Shown piece by piece: positions 1 through 8,297 of a stretch of DNA of 40,997 nt. The notes below the pieces were generated by a model, which was given only the letters and a program-made list of their open reading frames with translations, was not told the DNA's origin and did not search any database. Position 1 is the first letter of the stretch. Each line of letters opens with the position of its first letter. The stretch is taken from assembly GCA_039024315.1 (NCBI GenBank), contig JBCCQN010000057.1, forward strand, positions 1 to 40,997, written 5' to 3'. This stretch comes from JBCAWW01 sp039024315. Its GTDB lineage: Bacteria; Bacteroidota; Bacteroidia; J057. The translations under genes were made by a program, and so were the position numbers.

Positions 1-113
1 CCCTAAAAGGGATTAAGATTATTTGGCAGTTCACTCCTCAGATCGCCAGAGATAAACTTAACCGCCGATACGTCGAAGTGAATCCAGATAACTCAAAGTA
101 TAAAATAACTTGA
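1..113 (+). CDS. 3' end of an unidentified protein (partial)
   Basis: An open frame enters from the left edge (first full codon at base 3) and ends at TGA 111-113, giving about 36 C-terminal residues, polar and basic, including WQFTPQIARDKLN and RYVEV. The absence of stops and the amino-acid composition suggest a real C-terminus, but the piece is too short to assign to a family. Bases 114-280, up to the end of the next gene on the opposite strand, show no further gene or clear hairpin. Confidence 0.5.
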   Translation, partial: LKGIKIIWQFTPQIARDKLNRRYVEVNPDNSKYKIT

Positions 114-280
114 TGTACAGTGTACTTAATCTCTTGAGGGCGTTTGGAGCTAATAGGGTGGGTATAGGTCCCCAATCGGAGAAGGCTGTGCAACATGCTG
201 TTTTTGGATATTGTGTTTACAATCGTGCTTAATGTGCATCCTCAAGATCATCCCGATCCTTTAGCGTAGCTTACGAGCCC

Positions 281-1138
281 TTAGTCCCTCGTTGTTGGCG
301 CTTGCATACGGCAAAGCATAATGCCCGTTTGACTTTTATGAGCCATGAGATAATCGCTAAGCGGACGCTCAGAGATCAATACTTTTTGCCCACTAGAACT
401 CGCATGCATAAGGTGAATTCTACCATTATACTCGATGGCTATTCCGACATGGGAGATATCCAAGTTTGCCATCGAAATAGTGATGGCAATGATATCACCA
501 GACTGGATATTATGCTCGTATTCTTGGACCTTGGCTTTAGGGATATAGTGGTAGGTACGATTTTTGATCGCGGCCTCATTTTCTTGGAGCAAGGGGATAA
601 AATCTTGGTTAGCCAGTTGCGGATAGTAGTGGGGGTTACTAGACATAAAGCTAGGCTTGTTGGGGTAAACAATTCCTCCAGCCTCTTTGGTGATGTCTTT
701 GATAATACCCTTTTGCTCATTTTCGTAGATCCAATCTGAAAAATAATGCAATCGAGAAGGGTAGGAGTTGCGGACACCATCCCGGTAGCGTAAGTAGGTC
801 AATTCTTTTTCATATTCGGCTCGGCTGAGGCGATTCATTTTGGCTAGGCGCGATAGCGTGATCACGGTCTCAAGATAGGTCGTACAATCTAGGCCCATGA
901 GATTAATCACCAAAGGCTCATCGCCTGTTACTTCTAAGGTTTTTTCTACATAAGGAGTATTGATAAAATGCTTACCCACCTCAATCATGAGCTCGTTGAT
1001 GGATTTTGAGGTGAGATTTTTTTGCGCTAGACTTTGGAGCGTACGGTCCAAGCGCTGGCTGCTGGCCTGAGTACAGACTGTTTGACTGAGCAAAGAAAGG
1101 GGTAGGCTGAGCACAAAGACAAATAGAAGGGACCTCAT
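281..1138 (-). CDS. Secreted DUF1460 protein (amidase-like, NlpC/P60-type fold)
   Basis: 285 aa with a clear N-terminal signal peptide (MRSLLFVFVLSLPLSLLSQ), so probably periplasmic. The central motif GLDCTTYLE puts a candidate nucleophile Cys at residue 85, typical of DUF1460 (PF07313), a family related to N-acetylmuramoyl-L-alanine amidase and papain-like peptidoglycan hydrolases. His230 in SHVGIA and His245 in LMHASS are candidate partners. The length fits the family. The likely role, cleavage of cell-wall muropeptides, is inferred from the family. The gene is monocistronic; the start ATG directly precedes the signal peptide. Confidence 0.85.
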   Translation of the reverse strand: MRSLLFVFVLSLPLSLLSQTVCTQASSQRLDRTLQSLAQKNLTSKSINELMIEVGKHFINTPYVEKTLEVTGDEPLVINLMGLDCTTYLETVITLSRLAKMNRLSRAEYEKELTYLRYRDGVRNSYPSRLHYFSDWIYENEQKGIIKDITKEAGGIVYPNKPSFMSSNPHYYPQLANQDFIPLLQENEAAIKNRTYHYIPKAKVQEYEHNIQSGDIIAITISMANLDISHVGIAIEYNGRIHLMHASSSGQKVLISERPLSDYLMAHKSQTGIMLCRMQAPTTRD

Positions 1139-1271
1139 CTAAATATTTATTTTGCTTGAACCCCTAATTTGATAAAAACTTAGCTGGAATACTACGAACT
1201 GATCCTATTTTCATAGGTAAAAGAACAGTACTGATTGGTATCTTAGGCTTAAGAAAATTGCTCCGCGTCCA

Positions 1272-1288
1272 GAAAGCTTTCGGGAGTA
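1272..1288. repeat. Relic of the family A palindromic core
   Basis: GAAAGCTTTCGGGAGTA matches the inner palindrome of the ~125-bp family A repeat seen at 3825, 13825, 24295 and elsewhere. The flanking CCC and the outer ends of the repeat are not recognisable, so this is either a decayed copy or a chance match to a short palindrome. It lies in the 212-base gap between two leftward genes. Confidence 0.35.
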
Positions 1289-1350
1289 AAAAAACAAGGA
1301 TAGAAACTGAAATAATAAAGGTATTGGGGCATTAGAACTCAGACTTTTAT

Positions 1351-2106
1351 TCACAAATTGAACCATCTTCTCACGCTATAGCCTAAACGTCTGAATTGAT
1401 GAGCCGTGTACCGAATAGGTGATCTGGGGGTGATAGCTACTTCTCCCATTAAGAGGACATAATCCTCTAGATTTATGGGACTTAGCTCATATTGGTATTG
1501 TCCTTCTTTGAGAGGTACTGAGACATAATGGGTAGTAAATCCGATGTAATCAATACGCAGGATAAGCTCTTTTTGCTTGTCGAAGTCTGGCAGTCTTAGG
1601 CTAAAAAAACCCTCTTCATTGGTAAAACAACCGAGAGTTGTGCCCTTGACCAATACTGCCACTCCTATTAGCGGGCTTTGATCTCCTCCATCTATCACTT
1701 GGCCGCTGATCTCTAGAGGTAATTGTTGCGTTAGATTTGGTCTTGTTACAGCTTTCTCTCCATCTTCATTGTAGTGGTTTTCTATAGGAGGGAGTTTGAC
1801 CTTAGCCATTTTTTCTTGAGCAGATAGTTTAGTCATCCCTAATGAGGCTATGATTCCCGCAGCGGCCAGATACTTCGTCCAAGGTTTGGCTTTGACGAGC
1901 TCTTTTTCCCCCAATTGATGCGGGGCAAAACGCCCACAAGTTTTGCCGGAACTAGCTGACAGTTGAGCCAAGATCTCGCGTGTGCTCATCGTACGAAAAT
2001 CGGTGATGGTCTTGTTACAAGCTGCACAAAAACGGCCCTTTTCGTTGGGCGTCATTGCAGCCCAGTCTTCGTGGCATGGCTCTGGAATACTCAGCTTAAA
2101 TTTCAT
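1351..2106 (-). CDS. CarboxypepD_reg-like domain protein with CxxC head
   Basis: 251 aa from the ATG at 2106 (MKFKLSIPEPCHEDW). An in-frame start at 2157 would add 17 unlikely residues. The N-terminus has the Bacteroidota pattern EPCHEDW...MTPNEKGRFCAACNKTITDF, a small Cys-rich head. A hydrophobic segment YLAAAGIIASLGM follows, possibly one membrane span. Residues ~130-215 (ISGQVIDGGDQSPLIGVAVLV) form a CarboxypepD_reg-like beta-sandwich (PF13715), which in this phylum often leads TonB-dependent receptors but here stands alone. The C-terminus is basic. The biochemical role is unknown; cell-envelope location is inferred. Confidence 0.75.
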   Translation of the reverse strand: MKFKLSIPEPCHEDWAAMTPNEKGRFCAACNKTITDFRTMSTREILAQLSASSGKTCGRFAPHQLGEKELVKAKPWTKYLAAAGIIASLGMTKLSAQEKMAKVKLPPIENHYNEDGEKAVTRPNLTQQLPLEISGQVIDGGDQSPLIGVAVLVKGTTLGCFTNEEGFFSLRLPDFDKQKELILRIDYIGFTTHYVSVPLKEGQYQYELSPINLEDYVLLMGEVAITPRSPIRYTAHQFRRLGYSVRRWFNL

Positions 2107-2221
2107 AGTAGTAGTTTTAAGGGAAGACTGCATAAGCGCCTTAATTCCACAAAGCACTTAGAGATTTTCGGCAATCCCGACGCTTTACATTGGGCGCTGA
2201 ATCCAATAACTTAATCGCTCT

Positions 2222-2542
2222 ATGAAAAATCTAGATATCTACGATAGTATTATTGAGCTTAACCCCAATTTTGAGCGTAAAGGCAAATCTATGCCCTATA
2301 CCTCAGCCAATGGTTATATGTTTACCCTGCTCAATAAAGCGGGCGAAATTGGTTTTCGCCTCCCCAAAGAGGAACAAAAAATTTTCAAAGAAACCTACGA
2401 AGGTTCAGGACCTTTTATCAGCTACAATGCTACCATGAAAGACTATGTCTTGATCCCCGAACACTTATATACCGAAAGAGACATCTTGGCCAAATACCTC
2501 CAAATGGCTTACGAATTTGTGATGTCCCTTCCGCCAAAATAA
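2222..2542 (+). CDS. Small TfoX/YjbR-like protein
   Basis: 106 aa, no signal peptide. The pattern GYMFTLLNKAGEIGFRLPKEE, then MKDYVLIPEHL and a C-terminal YEFVMSLPPK, resembles small stand-alone proteins annotated as TfoX N-terminal-like or MmcQ/YjbR-like; no catalytic residues are evident. It is the first gene of a tight rightward run with the VOC protein (27-base gap) and the methyltransferase (18-base gap), so the three are probably cotranscribed. The family assignment is by pattern memory and moderate. Confidence 0.7.
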   Translation: MKNLDIYDSIIELNPNFERKGKSMPYTSANGYMFTLLNKAGEIGFRLPKEEQKIFKETYEGSGPFISYNATMKDYVLIPEHLYTERDILAKYLQMAYEFVMSLPPK

Positions 2543-2568
2543 ATGCTAACGATTTTCAATTAAGGACT

Positions 2569-2985
2569 ATGAACCCCATATTTGATACCTACCGGCCCGA
2601 CGGATTTGGAACTGTGAATGGTTTTATGTTTGTGGAGCATCCCGAAGCACTGATCAATTTTCTCAAAAATGCCTTTTATGCTGAGGAAATCAATCGTGTC
2701 ATCAGACCTGAAAATGGCGACATTGGCAATGTGATTCTCAAAATTGGTACCTCCTGCTTCATGATTAGCCAAGCTAGTGGTTCCTTCCTCGGTATGCGGA
2801 CCGCCTTTTATCTTTATGTAAAAGATGTTGATGAGATCCATCAAAGAGCGGTAGAGCAGGGTGCTACGGTAGTATTTGAAGCCGCAGACATGGATTTTGG
2901 AGACAGGCAATCAGGTGTGATGGATCCCAGCGGCAATTATTGGTGGATTTCGAATCGCTTTGTCGAAAAAGGCTACCATGAGTAA
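2569..2985 (+). CDS. VOC/glyoxalase superfamily protein (PhnB-like)
   Basis: 138 aa with the paired beta-alpha-beta-beta-beta layout of the vicinal oxygen chelate fold. The first half has VNGFMFVEHPEALINFLKNAF; the second has AFYLYVKDVDEIHQRAVEQGA and the typical ending GDRQSGVMDPSGNYWWISN. PhnB-like members bind small substrates or antibiotics, and the substrate here cannot be told. The gene sits between the TfoX-like and methyltransferase genes in the same short operon. Cytoplasmic. Confidence 0.85.
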   Translation: MNPIFDTYRPDGFGTVNGFMFVEHPEALINFLKNAFYAEEINRVIRPENGDIGNVILKIGTSCFMISQASGSFLGMRTAFYLYVKDVDEIHQRAVEQGATVVFEAADMDFGDRQSGVMDPSGNYWWISNRFVEKGYHE

Positions 2986-3003
2986 ACCCATTATCTTGTT
3001 AGG

Positions 3004-3744
3004 ATGAATCCAGAACTGCCAGGCCAAGACTTTTATGATCAAGGAGAAGTCTTTGAGCGTTATACCCAAAAACGTAAGCGGGCCAATAGCCCCAACGAAC
3101 TGATCGAAAAGCCTATCATCCGTCGGCTCGTACAAGGCATCAAAGGCGACGTTTTAGATTTAGGATGTGGGTATGGAGACCTCTCCGAGGAACTCTTGGC
3201 CTTGGGAGCTAGTTCTTATTTGGGCGTCGATGCTTCTGCCAAGATGATTGAGATGGGTCAGCAGGTAGTGTGTGATCAGCGCATTCGTTTAGAGCAGGCT
3301 GAGCTCACCCAATTTGAGTATGGCTTAAGCAATTATGATTGGGCCATTGCCCGTTTGGTGCTGCACTATATCGAAGACTTAGCTGGGTTTTTTAGGGATT
3401 TATACCAAGGCCTGCGGCCGAACGCTCAATTCTTGTTTTCGGTAGAGCATCCTCTCCTCACCTCTTCTATGCATCTACCTCGGCCCGCAGGCAAGAAGCA
3501 AGATTGGACTGTAGACCAATATTTTGCCGAGGGGGCACGCTCCCAAAATTGGCTAGGGGGATCTGTAGTCAAATATCACCGAAGCTTAGAGACTTACTGG
3601 CAATTGCTCAAGGATGCGGGCTTTCGCGTGGTAGAAATCAAAGAAGGGCGACCAGATATCAGCCTATTTCAGGACCAAAGCGAATACGAGCGGCGGAGCC
3701 GCATTCCCATCTTTCTGATTATCAAAGCGGAACGAATTGACTGA
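3004..3744 (+). CDS. Class I SAM-dependent methyltransferase
   Basis: 246 aa. Motif I VLDLGCGYGDLS at residues ~50-61 binds S-adenosylmethionine; the acidic residue after strand beta-2 is in YLGVDASAKMIEMGQ; RLVLHYIEDLAGFFRDLYQGLRPNAQFLFSVEHPL matches the post-motif region of Methyltransf_11/25 proteins, often annotated UbiE- or Tam-like. The substrate is unknown. It is the last gene of the three-gene run from 2222 and is followed by family A repeat copy 1. Confidence 0.85.
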   Translation: MNPELPGQDFYDQGEVFERYTQKRKRANSPNELIEKPIIRRLVQGIKGDVLDLGCGYGDLSEELLALGASSYLGVDASAKMIEMGQQVVCDQRIRLEQAELTQFEYGLSNYDWAIARLVLHYIEDLAGFFRDLYQGLRPNAQFLFSVEHPLLTSSMHLPRPAGKKQDWTVDQYFAEGARSQNWLGGSVVKYHRSLETYWQLLKDAGFRVVEIKEGRPDISLFQDQSEYERRSRIPIFLIIKAERID

Positions 3745-3824
3745 TAATAGCGGGCAGAGGCAATAGTGGATACGCTTTTTGCCAAGCTACTCAATGCTGC
3801 GAATACGGAGTAGTTTATTGATTT

Positions 3825-3950
3825 AAGTACCAAGACAATAGTATGCAGTATTAAGGCCTAGGAAAATTAGCCTATGTAGTTCAGGGAGCCCCTTTTGCTA
3901 CATACTAAATACTCCCGAAAGCTTTCGGGATACTTTCTACTCTGTACCTA
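3825..3950 (+). repeat. Family A intergenic repeat, copy 1
   Basis: About 126 bp starting AAGTAC and ending in CTGTACCTAG, with the perfect palindrome TCCCGAAAGCTTTCGGGA at 3913-3930. The order of blocks (AGACAATAGTA...CAGTATTAAGG...GTTCAGGGAG...ACTCCCGAAAGC...TACTTTCTACTC) matches the copies at 13825 and 24295. It lies between convergent genes. Its right end overlaps the leftward lipoprotein gene: the TAG stop at 3937-3939 and the preceding Thr-Glu codons come from repeat sequence. Confidence 0.85.
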
Positions 3951-4527
3951 GCAATTTGATTAATGGCTCGCGATATTCAATATCCTTTTCGTTGAGCCAA
4001 ACCCAATCTGCTCCAAAGCTAAAATTCACAAAGAGCTCAGCATAATCCTCCTCCGTTTCTAAAAAGATTTTGAATCTGCTATCACCTGAATCATAGTTTA
4101 CATCGGTCTGATTTAAATTGGCTGCCGTGAAGAGGTGGGTTTCCGGCATTTTCAAACCTTCACTTCCGAAGCCATATTTTTGCGCCATAAACTGCAGCAA
4201 GTTATCGCTCTGCTCACCAAGAGAGATAAATTCTATCGCATCGCTTAAAAAAATGTTTTTAGGCTCCCCGTTCACAAAGCCAGCGGTGATCCCCTTTTTC
4301 AGTCTAATAATCAGTCCTAAGGTATCTTTTTGATTGAGTGCTTTGAGCTCGTATTCATAGTATTGCTCTAGTTCTTGGGTACGCACGATCGAAAGTGGAA
4401 TATCGACCATGCCTTCACGCGAACTCAAATTGCTGAGGTCAACGATCTTAGATTTTAAATTAGCTGCGTCGCAGGCAAAGAGGCTGATGCATACAAGGAG
4501 GGAAAAAAGGGGGATTGTGCTTCTCAT
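3937..4527 (-). CDS. Lipoprotein of unknown function
   Basis: 196 aa with signal sequence and lipobox ending LFAC (Cys19), so predicted membrane-anchored. The mature part is acidic and beta-rich, with no domain I recognise. The stop codon and last residues (GTE) are contributed by the family A repeat at 3825-3950, which suggests the original C-terminus was trimmed or replaced when the repeat arrived. Upstream lies an inverted pair of family B hairpins. Confidence 0.7.
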   Translation of the reverse strand: MRSTIPLFSLLVCISLFACDAANLKSKIVDLSNLSSREGMVDIPLSIVRTQELEQYYEYELKALNQKDTLGLIIRLKKGITAGFVNGEPKNIFLSDAIEFISLGEQSDNLLQFMAQKYGFGSEGLKMPETHLFTAANLNQTDVNYDSGDSRFKIFLETEEDYAELFVNFSFGADWVWLNEKDIEYREPLIKLLGTE

Positions 4528-4611
4528 GTTTTCGTTAGGTTTTATGCTGTATTTAGTTAAGGGCTACAATTTGCACCATTGTCCTAAGACTTAAAAGTTA
4601 GATTTTTGTTA

Positions 4612-4724
4612 CCGCTGCGCGGAACGCTTAATCAAAGAGTAAAAATTCTGATTAACTGATTGCTTGCATCAACAAGGCAGCGCTTCAATTTCCCATCTAT
4701 TAGACTAAGCGTTCTGCGCAGCAG
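4612..4724. repeat. Inverted pair of family B REP-like hairpins
   Basis: The forward unit at 4612-4631 (CCGC-TGC-GCGG then AACGCTTAA) and the reverse unit at 4706-4724 (reading CTGC-TGC-GCAG then AACGCTTA on the minus strand) face each other about 75 bases apart, in the divergent intergenic space between the lipoprotein and YHYH genes. The stems differ by a compensated change (CC/GG versus CT/AG), which supports a conserved hairpin. The 4528-4803 gap contains nothing else I recognise. Confidence 0.75.
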
Positions 4725-4803
4725 TATCAAAACACCAGAAAATATGAGGCGGAGGCAAAGGTTTTTATTCCCGATAGCATCATAGAGAAAAGAAGAATAT
4801 CAA

Positions 4804-5754
4804 ATGCGCCATTTTTTTACAATCACGAGCTTATTGGTGCTCCTTGGCTGCGGATCATTTTCATCCCGCCAAAGTACCAACCCTAGTGCTACTGTTTCAA
4901 CAGCAGCGCTTAGCGAAATAGACTTTTGGCAAGATTATGCCATTGTTCATGCAGATTACGGTACCAAGACTACGGTCTCGATCAAGGGAAACAAACGTAT
5001 CATGCAGACCAATGCATTGCCCAATCATGCAACGGGTAAGTTTCCCAATGCCGGCAATCCCAATCGAATCAGTGCGCAGAATGTGACTTATAATTTCCCG
5101 CTTGAACCCAAGTTGTCTGGAGTATCTCGATGGGCGAGAGAGCCTGGTGTCGCTCTCAATGGGGTGAAATTTGAGCCCGAGACCGCCGAGCGCTTTGTTT
5201 GCGAATCAGGAGAAGTCTATCGCATAGAAGCCTTCCAAGAATTGGTAGACCTAGGGCTAGATTTTAATCATGCCCACGTCCAACCTACAGGGGCGTATCA
5301 TTATCATGGCGTTCCCGTGGAATTGGTAAAAGCCTTGGATAAAGGCGAGGATCTCGTTCATGTAGGCTTTGCCCTTGATGGCTTTCCGATTTACTATTCC
5401 CAAAGCGGAAAATATAAGCCTAGTTTCCGACTCAGTGAAGCGCTCAGAACCGGAGATGCTTGCTCCTATCGCAATCCCAAGCAATCGATGAGCAAGGAGT
5501 TAGCGGGCACTAATCCAGACGGCACTTTTGTCTCTGATTGGGACTATGTGGCTGGTTTGGGCGATTTGGACGAGTGTAACGGCAGAGAAATCGAGGGGCA
5601 GTACGCTTATTTTGTTACCGATGAGTATCCTTATATGAGCCGTTGTCTCAAGGGTGAGTTTAAGGAAGAAAGAAGGCCGGGGCCGCCTCCAGGGCACAAT
5701 GGCCCTCCTCCAAGTGGGCATCGCCAAAGGGGGGGACATCCGCACCATCACTAG
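4804..5754 (+). CDS. YHYH domain lipoprotein with His-rich tail
   Basis: 316 aa with a lipoprotein signal (LLVLLGC, Cys16). The name-giving motif GAYHYHGVP is at residues 163-171, followed by VGFALDGFPIYY, both typical of the YHYH family (PF14240), whose biochemical role is not established. The motif and the C-terminus (PPGHNGPPPSGHRQRGG, then HPHHH) are rich in His and suggest metal binding; this is inference. The gene is single, with a family B pair upstream and a 142-base spacer before the MFS gene. Envelope location predicted. Confidence 0.85.
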   Translation: MRHFFTITSLLVLLGCGSFSSRQSTNPSATVSTAALSEIDFWQDYAIVHADYGTKTTVSIKGNKRIMQTNALPNHATGKFPNAGNPNRISAQNVTYNFPLEPKLSGVSRWAREPGVALNGVKFEPETAERFVCESGEVYRIEAFQELVDLGLDFNHAHVQPTGAYHYHGVPVELVKALDKGEDLVHVGFALDGFPIYYSQSGKYKPSFRLSEALRTGDACSYRNPKQSMSKELAGTNPDGTFVSDWDYVAGLGDLDECNGREIEGQYAYFVTDEYPYMSRCLKGEFKEERRPGPPPGHNGPPPSGHRQRGGHPHHH

Positions 5755-5852
5755 TCGGGTGTCTTGTAGAGGGCTTACTTCTGCATATTTATCGGGATGA
5801 TTCTTTACTGACTAATAGTAACAGTCCCTCAAGCTTTTTCATTATTATTGAA

Positions 5853-5897
5853 GCTCTCGCTCTATCAGACCCTGCCGAGCTTGGCAGGGATCGAGAG
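5853..5897. other. Strong hairpin just upstream of the MFS start codon
   Basis: CCCTGCC (5870-5876) pairs with GGCAGGG (5883-5889) around a 6-base loop, and an outer CTCTCG (5853-5858) pairs with CGAGAG (5892-5897). The hairpin ends about 11 bases before the ATG at 5909, where it would mask the translation initiation region, and the alternative GTG start at 5897 lies in its right arm. It could be a leader-regulation structure, a decayed terminator of the YHYH gene (no T-tract is seen), or another palindromic repeat. Confidence 0.5.
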
Positions 5898-5908
5898 TGG
5901 CCAATGGT

Positions 5909-7159
5909 ATGAGTAGCTACCAAAAGGATCGACAATACTATCATTTTTGCGCTTATGGATTCTTGAAGAATCTGCGCTTTTTTGATGCCTTTTTGTTACT
6001 GTTTTTTCTCGAAAACGGGCTCTATTATACTCAAATTGGCCTCTTGTATAGCGCGCGAGAAATCGCTATCAATGTGTTGGAGATTCCTTCAGGCCTTTTT
6101 GCCGATGCTTGGGGGCGAAAATATTCGCTCGTTTTAGCCTTTGCACTATACATCTTTGCCTTTGGTTTTTTTTATCTAGCCACTAATTTTTATCATCTGT
6201 TGGCGGCGGTATTACTGATGGGGATAGGGGATGCTTTCCGTTCGGGAACGCATAAGGGCATGATCATGGATTATCTCCGAGCCAAGGGATGGAGTCAGGA
6301 TAAAGTAAGCTATTATGGAGCGACTCGCGCTTGGTCGCAAAAAGGCTCAGCTATTTCGGCCCTAATGGCAGGGCTCTTGGTCTTGTATTCGGGGGAGTAT
6401 CGATCGATCTATTTACTCTCGATTATACCCTATTTAGGCAACTTCATTAATATTCTTGCCTATCCTCAATTTTTAAATAAGCCCTACCAAAAGGGGCCTA
6501 CGAAACAGTTACCCTCTCTAAAAAGAGTATTTCAAAGCTTTGTTAAGGCGATACGCCAAAGAGGGGTGAGACCCATTATTAACTCAGCCGCCCTCCATTC
6601 TGCCTATCTCAAATCAATCAAGGATTATATCCAAAGTGTGATGGTGGCAATCTCGCTGACCTTACCGATACTGACTGATCATCCTGACAAAGAAAAAAGT
6701 GGTCTCGTAATTGGAATACTCTACTTTGTGATTTTTATCCTCAATTCACAGGCTTCCCGTTATGCCTATTTGTTGGCCAAAGACCCAAAGCTCAAAACGG
6801 CTCATATCACTCTCTTATTGGGGCTTGGCATGGGGGTAATCAGTGGGTGGATGATTTATTTTGAGCTTTGGTGGCTAGCCTGCTTATTTTTTGTATTTAT
6901 TTTTGTGATCGAAAATCTTCGCAAACCTGTTTTGACGGCTATGCTAGCCGAAAAAGTTCCTGAGCAGGTATTGACTTCCGTCCTTTCGAGCCAGTCTTTT
7001 TATAAGACCTTCCTTGTCAGTTCACTTTCTCTCAGTTTTGGTATCATTGCTGATGCCAGTAATATTGGCTTCGCCTTGGTGATCATTTCCGTTAGCTTAT
7101 TGGTTTTTCACAGTCTGGCAATTGGCGCAAGATTTACCAGAAAAGAGCCGCAGATTTAG
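5909..7159 (+). CDS. MFS transporter
   Basis: 416 aa from ATG 5909; a GTG at 5897 would add MANG. About 12 hydrophobic segments span the protein. The loop 2-3 signature of the major facilitator superfamily is visible as GLFADAWGRK, preceded by IAINVLEIPSG as in drug-efflux-like members. The substrate is unknown. It starts a rightward run with the GNAT and ClbS/DfsB genes, a context that fits export and detoxification of a small toxic compound, but that is inference. The strong hairpin at 5853-5897 precedes the start. Confidence 0.85.
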   Translation: MSSYQKDRQYYHFCAYGFLKNLRFFDAFLLLFFLENGLYYTQIGLLYSAREIAINVLEIPSGLFADAWGRKYSLVLAFALYIFAFGFFYLATNFYHLLAAVLLMGIGDAFRSGTHKGMIMDYLRAKGWSQDKVSYYGATRAWSQKGSAISALMAGLLVLYSGEYRSIYLLSIIPYLGNFINILAYPQFLNKPYQKGPTKQLPSLKRVFQSFVKAIRQRGVRPIINSAALHSAYLKSIKDYIQSVMVAISLTLPILTDHPDKEKSGLVIGILYFVIFILNSQASRYAYLLAKDPKLKTAHITLLLGLGMGVISGWMIYFELWWLACLFFVFIFVIENLRKPVLTAMLAEKVPEQVLTSVLSSQSFYKTFLVSSLSLSFGIIADASNIGFALVIISVSLLVFHSLAIGARFTRKEPQI

Positions 7160-7219
7160 GCCGATTTTTGCTAAAAGTTTAAGAACTTAAGGGAGCAAGT
7201 TATTCCTCTCCATTCGCAT

Positions 7220-7723
7220 ATGATCACGGCCCGTACCCACCTCAAATTGATCACCGAGCAAGATTGGCCTGAGTTTTTGAGAATGTACCAAGAACCAGAT
7301 ACTTTTCGCTATATCCCCAAACTACAAGGCCGCACAGAAGCTGAATACCGTCGCTTCTATTCTTCTCGTCTGCAATGGGTCAAGACGGGGCAGGGGTATT
7401 ATTGGGCCGCTCGTTCTATCGAAGATGGAGAACTTATAGGTGCGCTCAATTTATATCCCTATCATCAAGCTAGTATGATCCATTTGGGTTGTCAGATCAG
7501 GCAGCAGTATTGGGGTTTGGGCTATGCGACGGAAATCATGACTGCGGGTAGGGATTTTGGCACTTTTCAATTGGGCTTGGCTGTGATCTATGCCATTGTA
7601 GATCTACAAAATCTCGCTTCTATCCATTTGTTAGATAAGCTAAAATTTGTTCAGAAGCATGTAGAAAAGTCAAACATGGGGCCACTTACTGCCGTATACG
7701 AGTATGTTTATCCGCACCACTAG
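7220..7723 (+). CDS. GNAT family N-acetyltransferase (RimJ/RimL-like)
   Basis: 167 aa. The acetyl-CoA-binding motif A is RQQYWGLGYATEIM (residues ~94-107, Q-x-x-G-x-G/A type), preceded by the beta-4 strand MIHLGCQI and followed by VIYAIVDLQNLASIHLLDKLKF, characteristic of Acetyltransf_3 proteins. These acetylate ribosomal-protein N-termini or small molecules such as antibiotics; the target here is not known. It lies 60 bases after the MFS gene and 18 bases before the ClbS/DfsB gene, so cotranscription is likely. Confidence 0.85.
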   Translation: MITARTHLKLITEQDWPEFLRMYQEPDTFRYIPKLQGRTEAEYRRFYSSRLQWVKTGQGYYWAARSIEDGELIGALNLYPYHQASMIHLGCQIRQQYWGLGYATEIMTAGRDFGTFQLGLAVIYAIVDLQNLASIHLLDKLKFVQKHVEKSNMGPLTAVYEYVYPHH

Positions 7724-7741
7724 CATTTTGAACACCCTACT

Positions 7742-8239
7742 ATGCCGAGGCCAAAATCCAAGGAGGAACTTTTAGCTCTGAGTACCCAAAATCGGCGAAA
7801 ATTATTGGCCTATATCGATCAACTGAGTTTGGAGCAGCAGGAGGCGGATTTCCCTCCGGGAACGCTCAATCGTAACATCAGGGATGTATTGGCTCATCTG
7901 CACCACTGGCACCTGATGATGGAGGACTGGTATGAGGTAGGAATGGCCGGTAATAAACCAGAAATGCCTGCAAAAGGCTATACTTGGCGAGATAGCAGTA
8001 AGCTAAATCATAAAATCTGGGAGCATTACCAAACGATCTCTCTGGCTCAAATAAGAAGCGAGTTTGAGCGTTCCGCGCAGCGGGTACAAAACCTCATACT
8101 AGCCCATAGCAATGAAGAATTGTTTGAAAAAAAACGCTATAAGTGGACAGGTAGTACTTCTTTGGGGGCCTATCTGATTTCTGCCACCTCTAGTCATTAT
8201 GACTGGGCTATCAAATTGGTCAAAAAATCGACTAAATAA
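7742..8239 (+). CDS. ClbS/DfsB family four-helix bundle protein (DUF1706)
   Basis: 165 aa matching the DUF1706/ClbS pattern: start PRPKSKEELLALS, then DVLAHLHHWHLMMEDWYEVG, KGYTWRDSSKLN and the closing SSHYDWAIKLVKK. ClbS protects colibactin producers by hydrolysing the warhead; other family members are uncharacterised DinB-like bundles. The protein is helical and has no signal peptide. A family B repeat lies inside the gene at 8068-8083 and encodes part of ERSAQRV. The neighbours (MFS, GNAT) suggest a self-protection or detoxification role. Confidence 0.85.
   Translation: MPRPKSKEELLALSTQNRRKLLAYIDQLSLEQQEADFPPGTLNRNIRDVLAHLHHWHLMMEDWYEVGMAGNKPEMPAKGYTWRDSSKLNHKIWEHYQTISLAQIRSEFERSAQRVQNLILAHSNEELFEKKRYKWTGSTSLGAYLISATSSHYDWAIKLVKKSTK
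8068..8083 (-). repeat. Family B hairpin inside the ClbS/DfsB gene
   Basis: GCGTTCCGCGCAGCGG is the exact reverse complement of the family B core at 4612, 26846 and 29281 (CCGC-TGC-GCGG then AACGC). Here it lies within coding sequence and is read as Arg-Ser-Ala-Gln-Arg. The 16-base identity with intergenic copies makes a common origin more likely than chance, but a single copy alone would not prove it. Confidence 0.6.
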
Positions 8240-8297
8240 ATAACAGAAATAGCAGCGCTTAAGACCTCTATTCGTAGGGTTTTGATAGGATCAAAAT

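Noticed and set aside
302..739. 145-codon open frame on the plus strand
   Set aside because: It lies wholly inside the DUF1460 gene on the opposite strand and has no domain or signal; a shadow frame.
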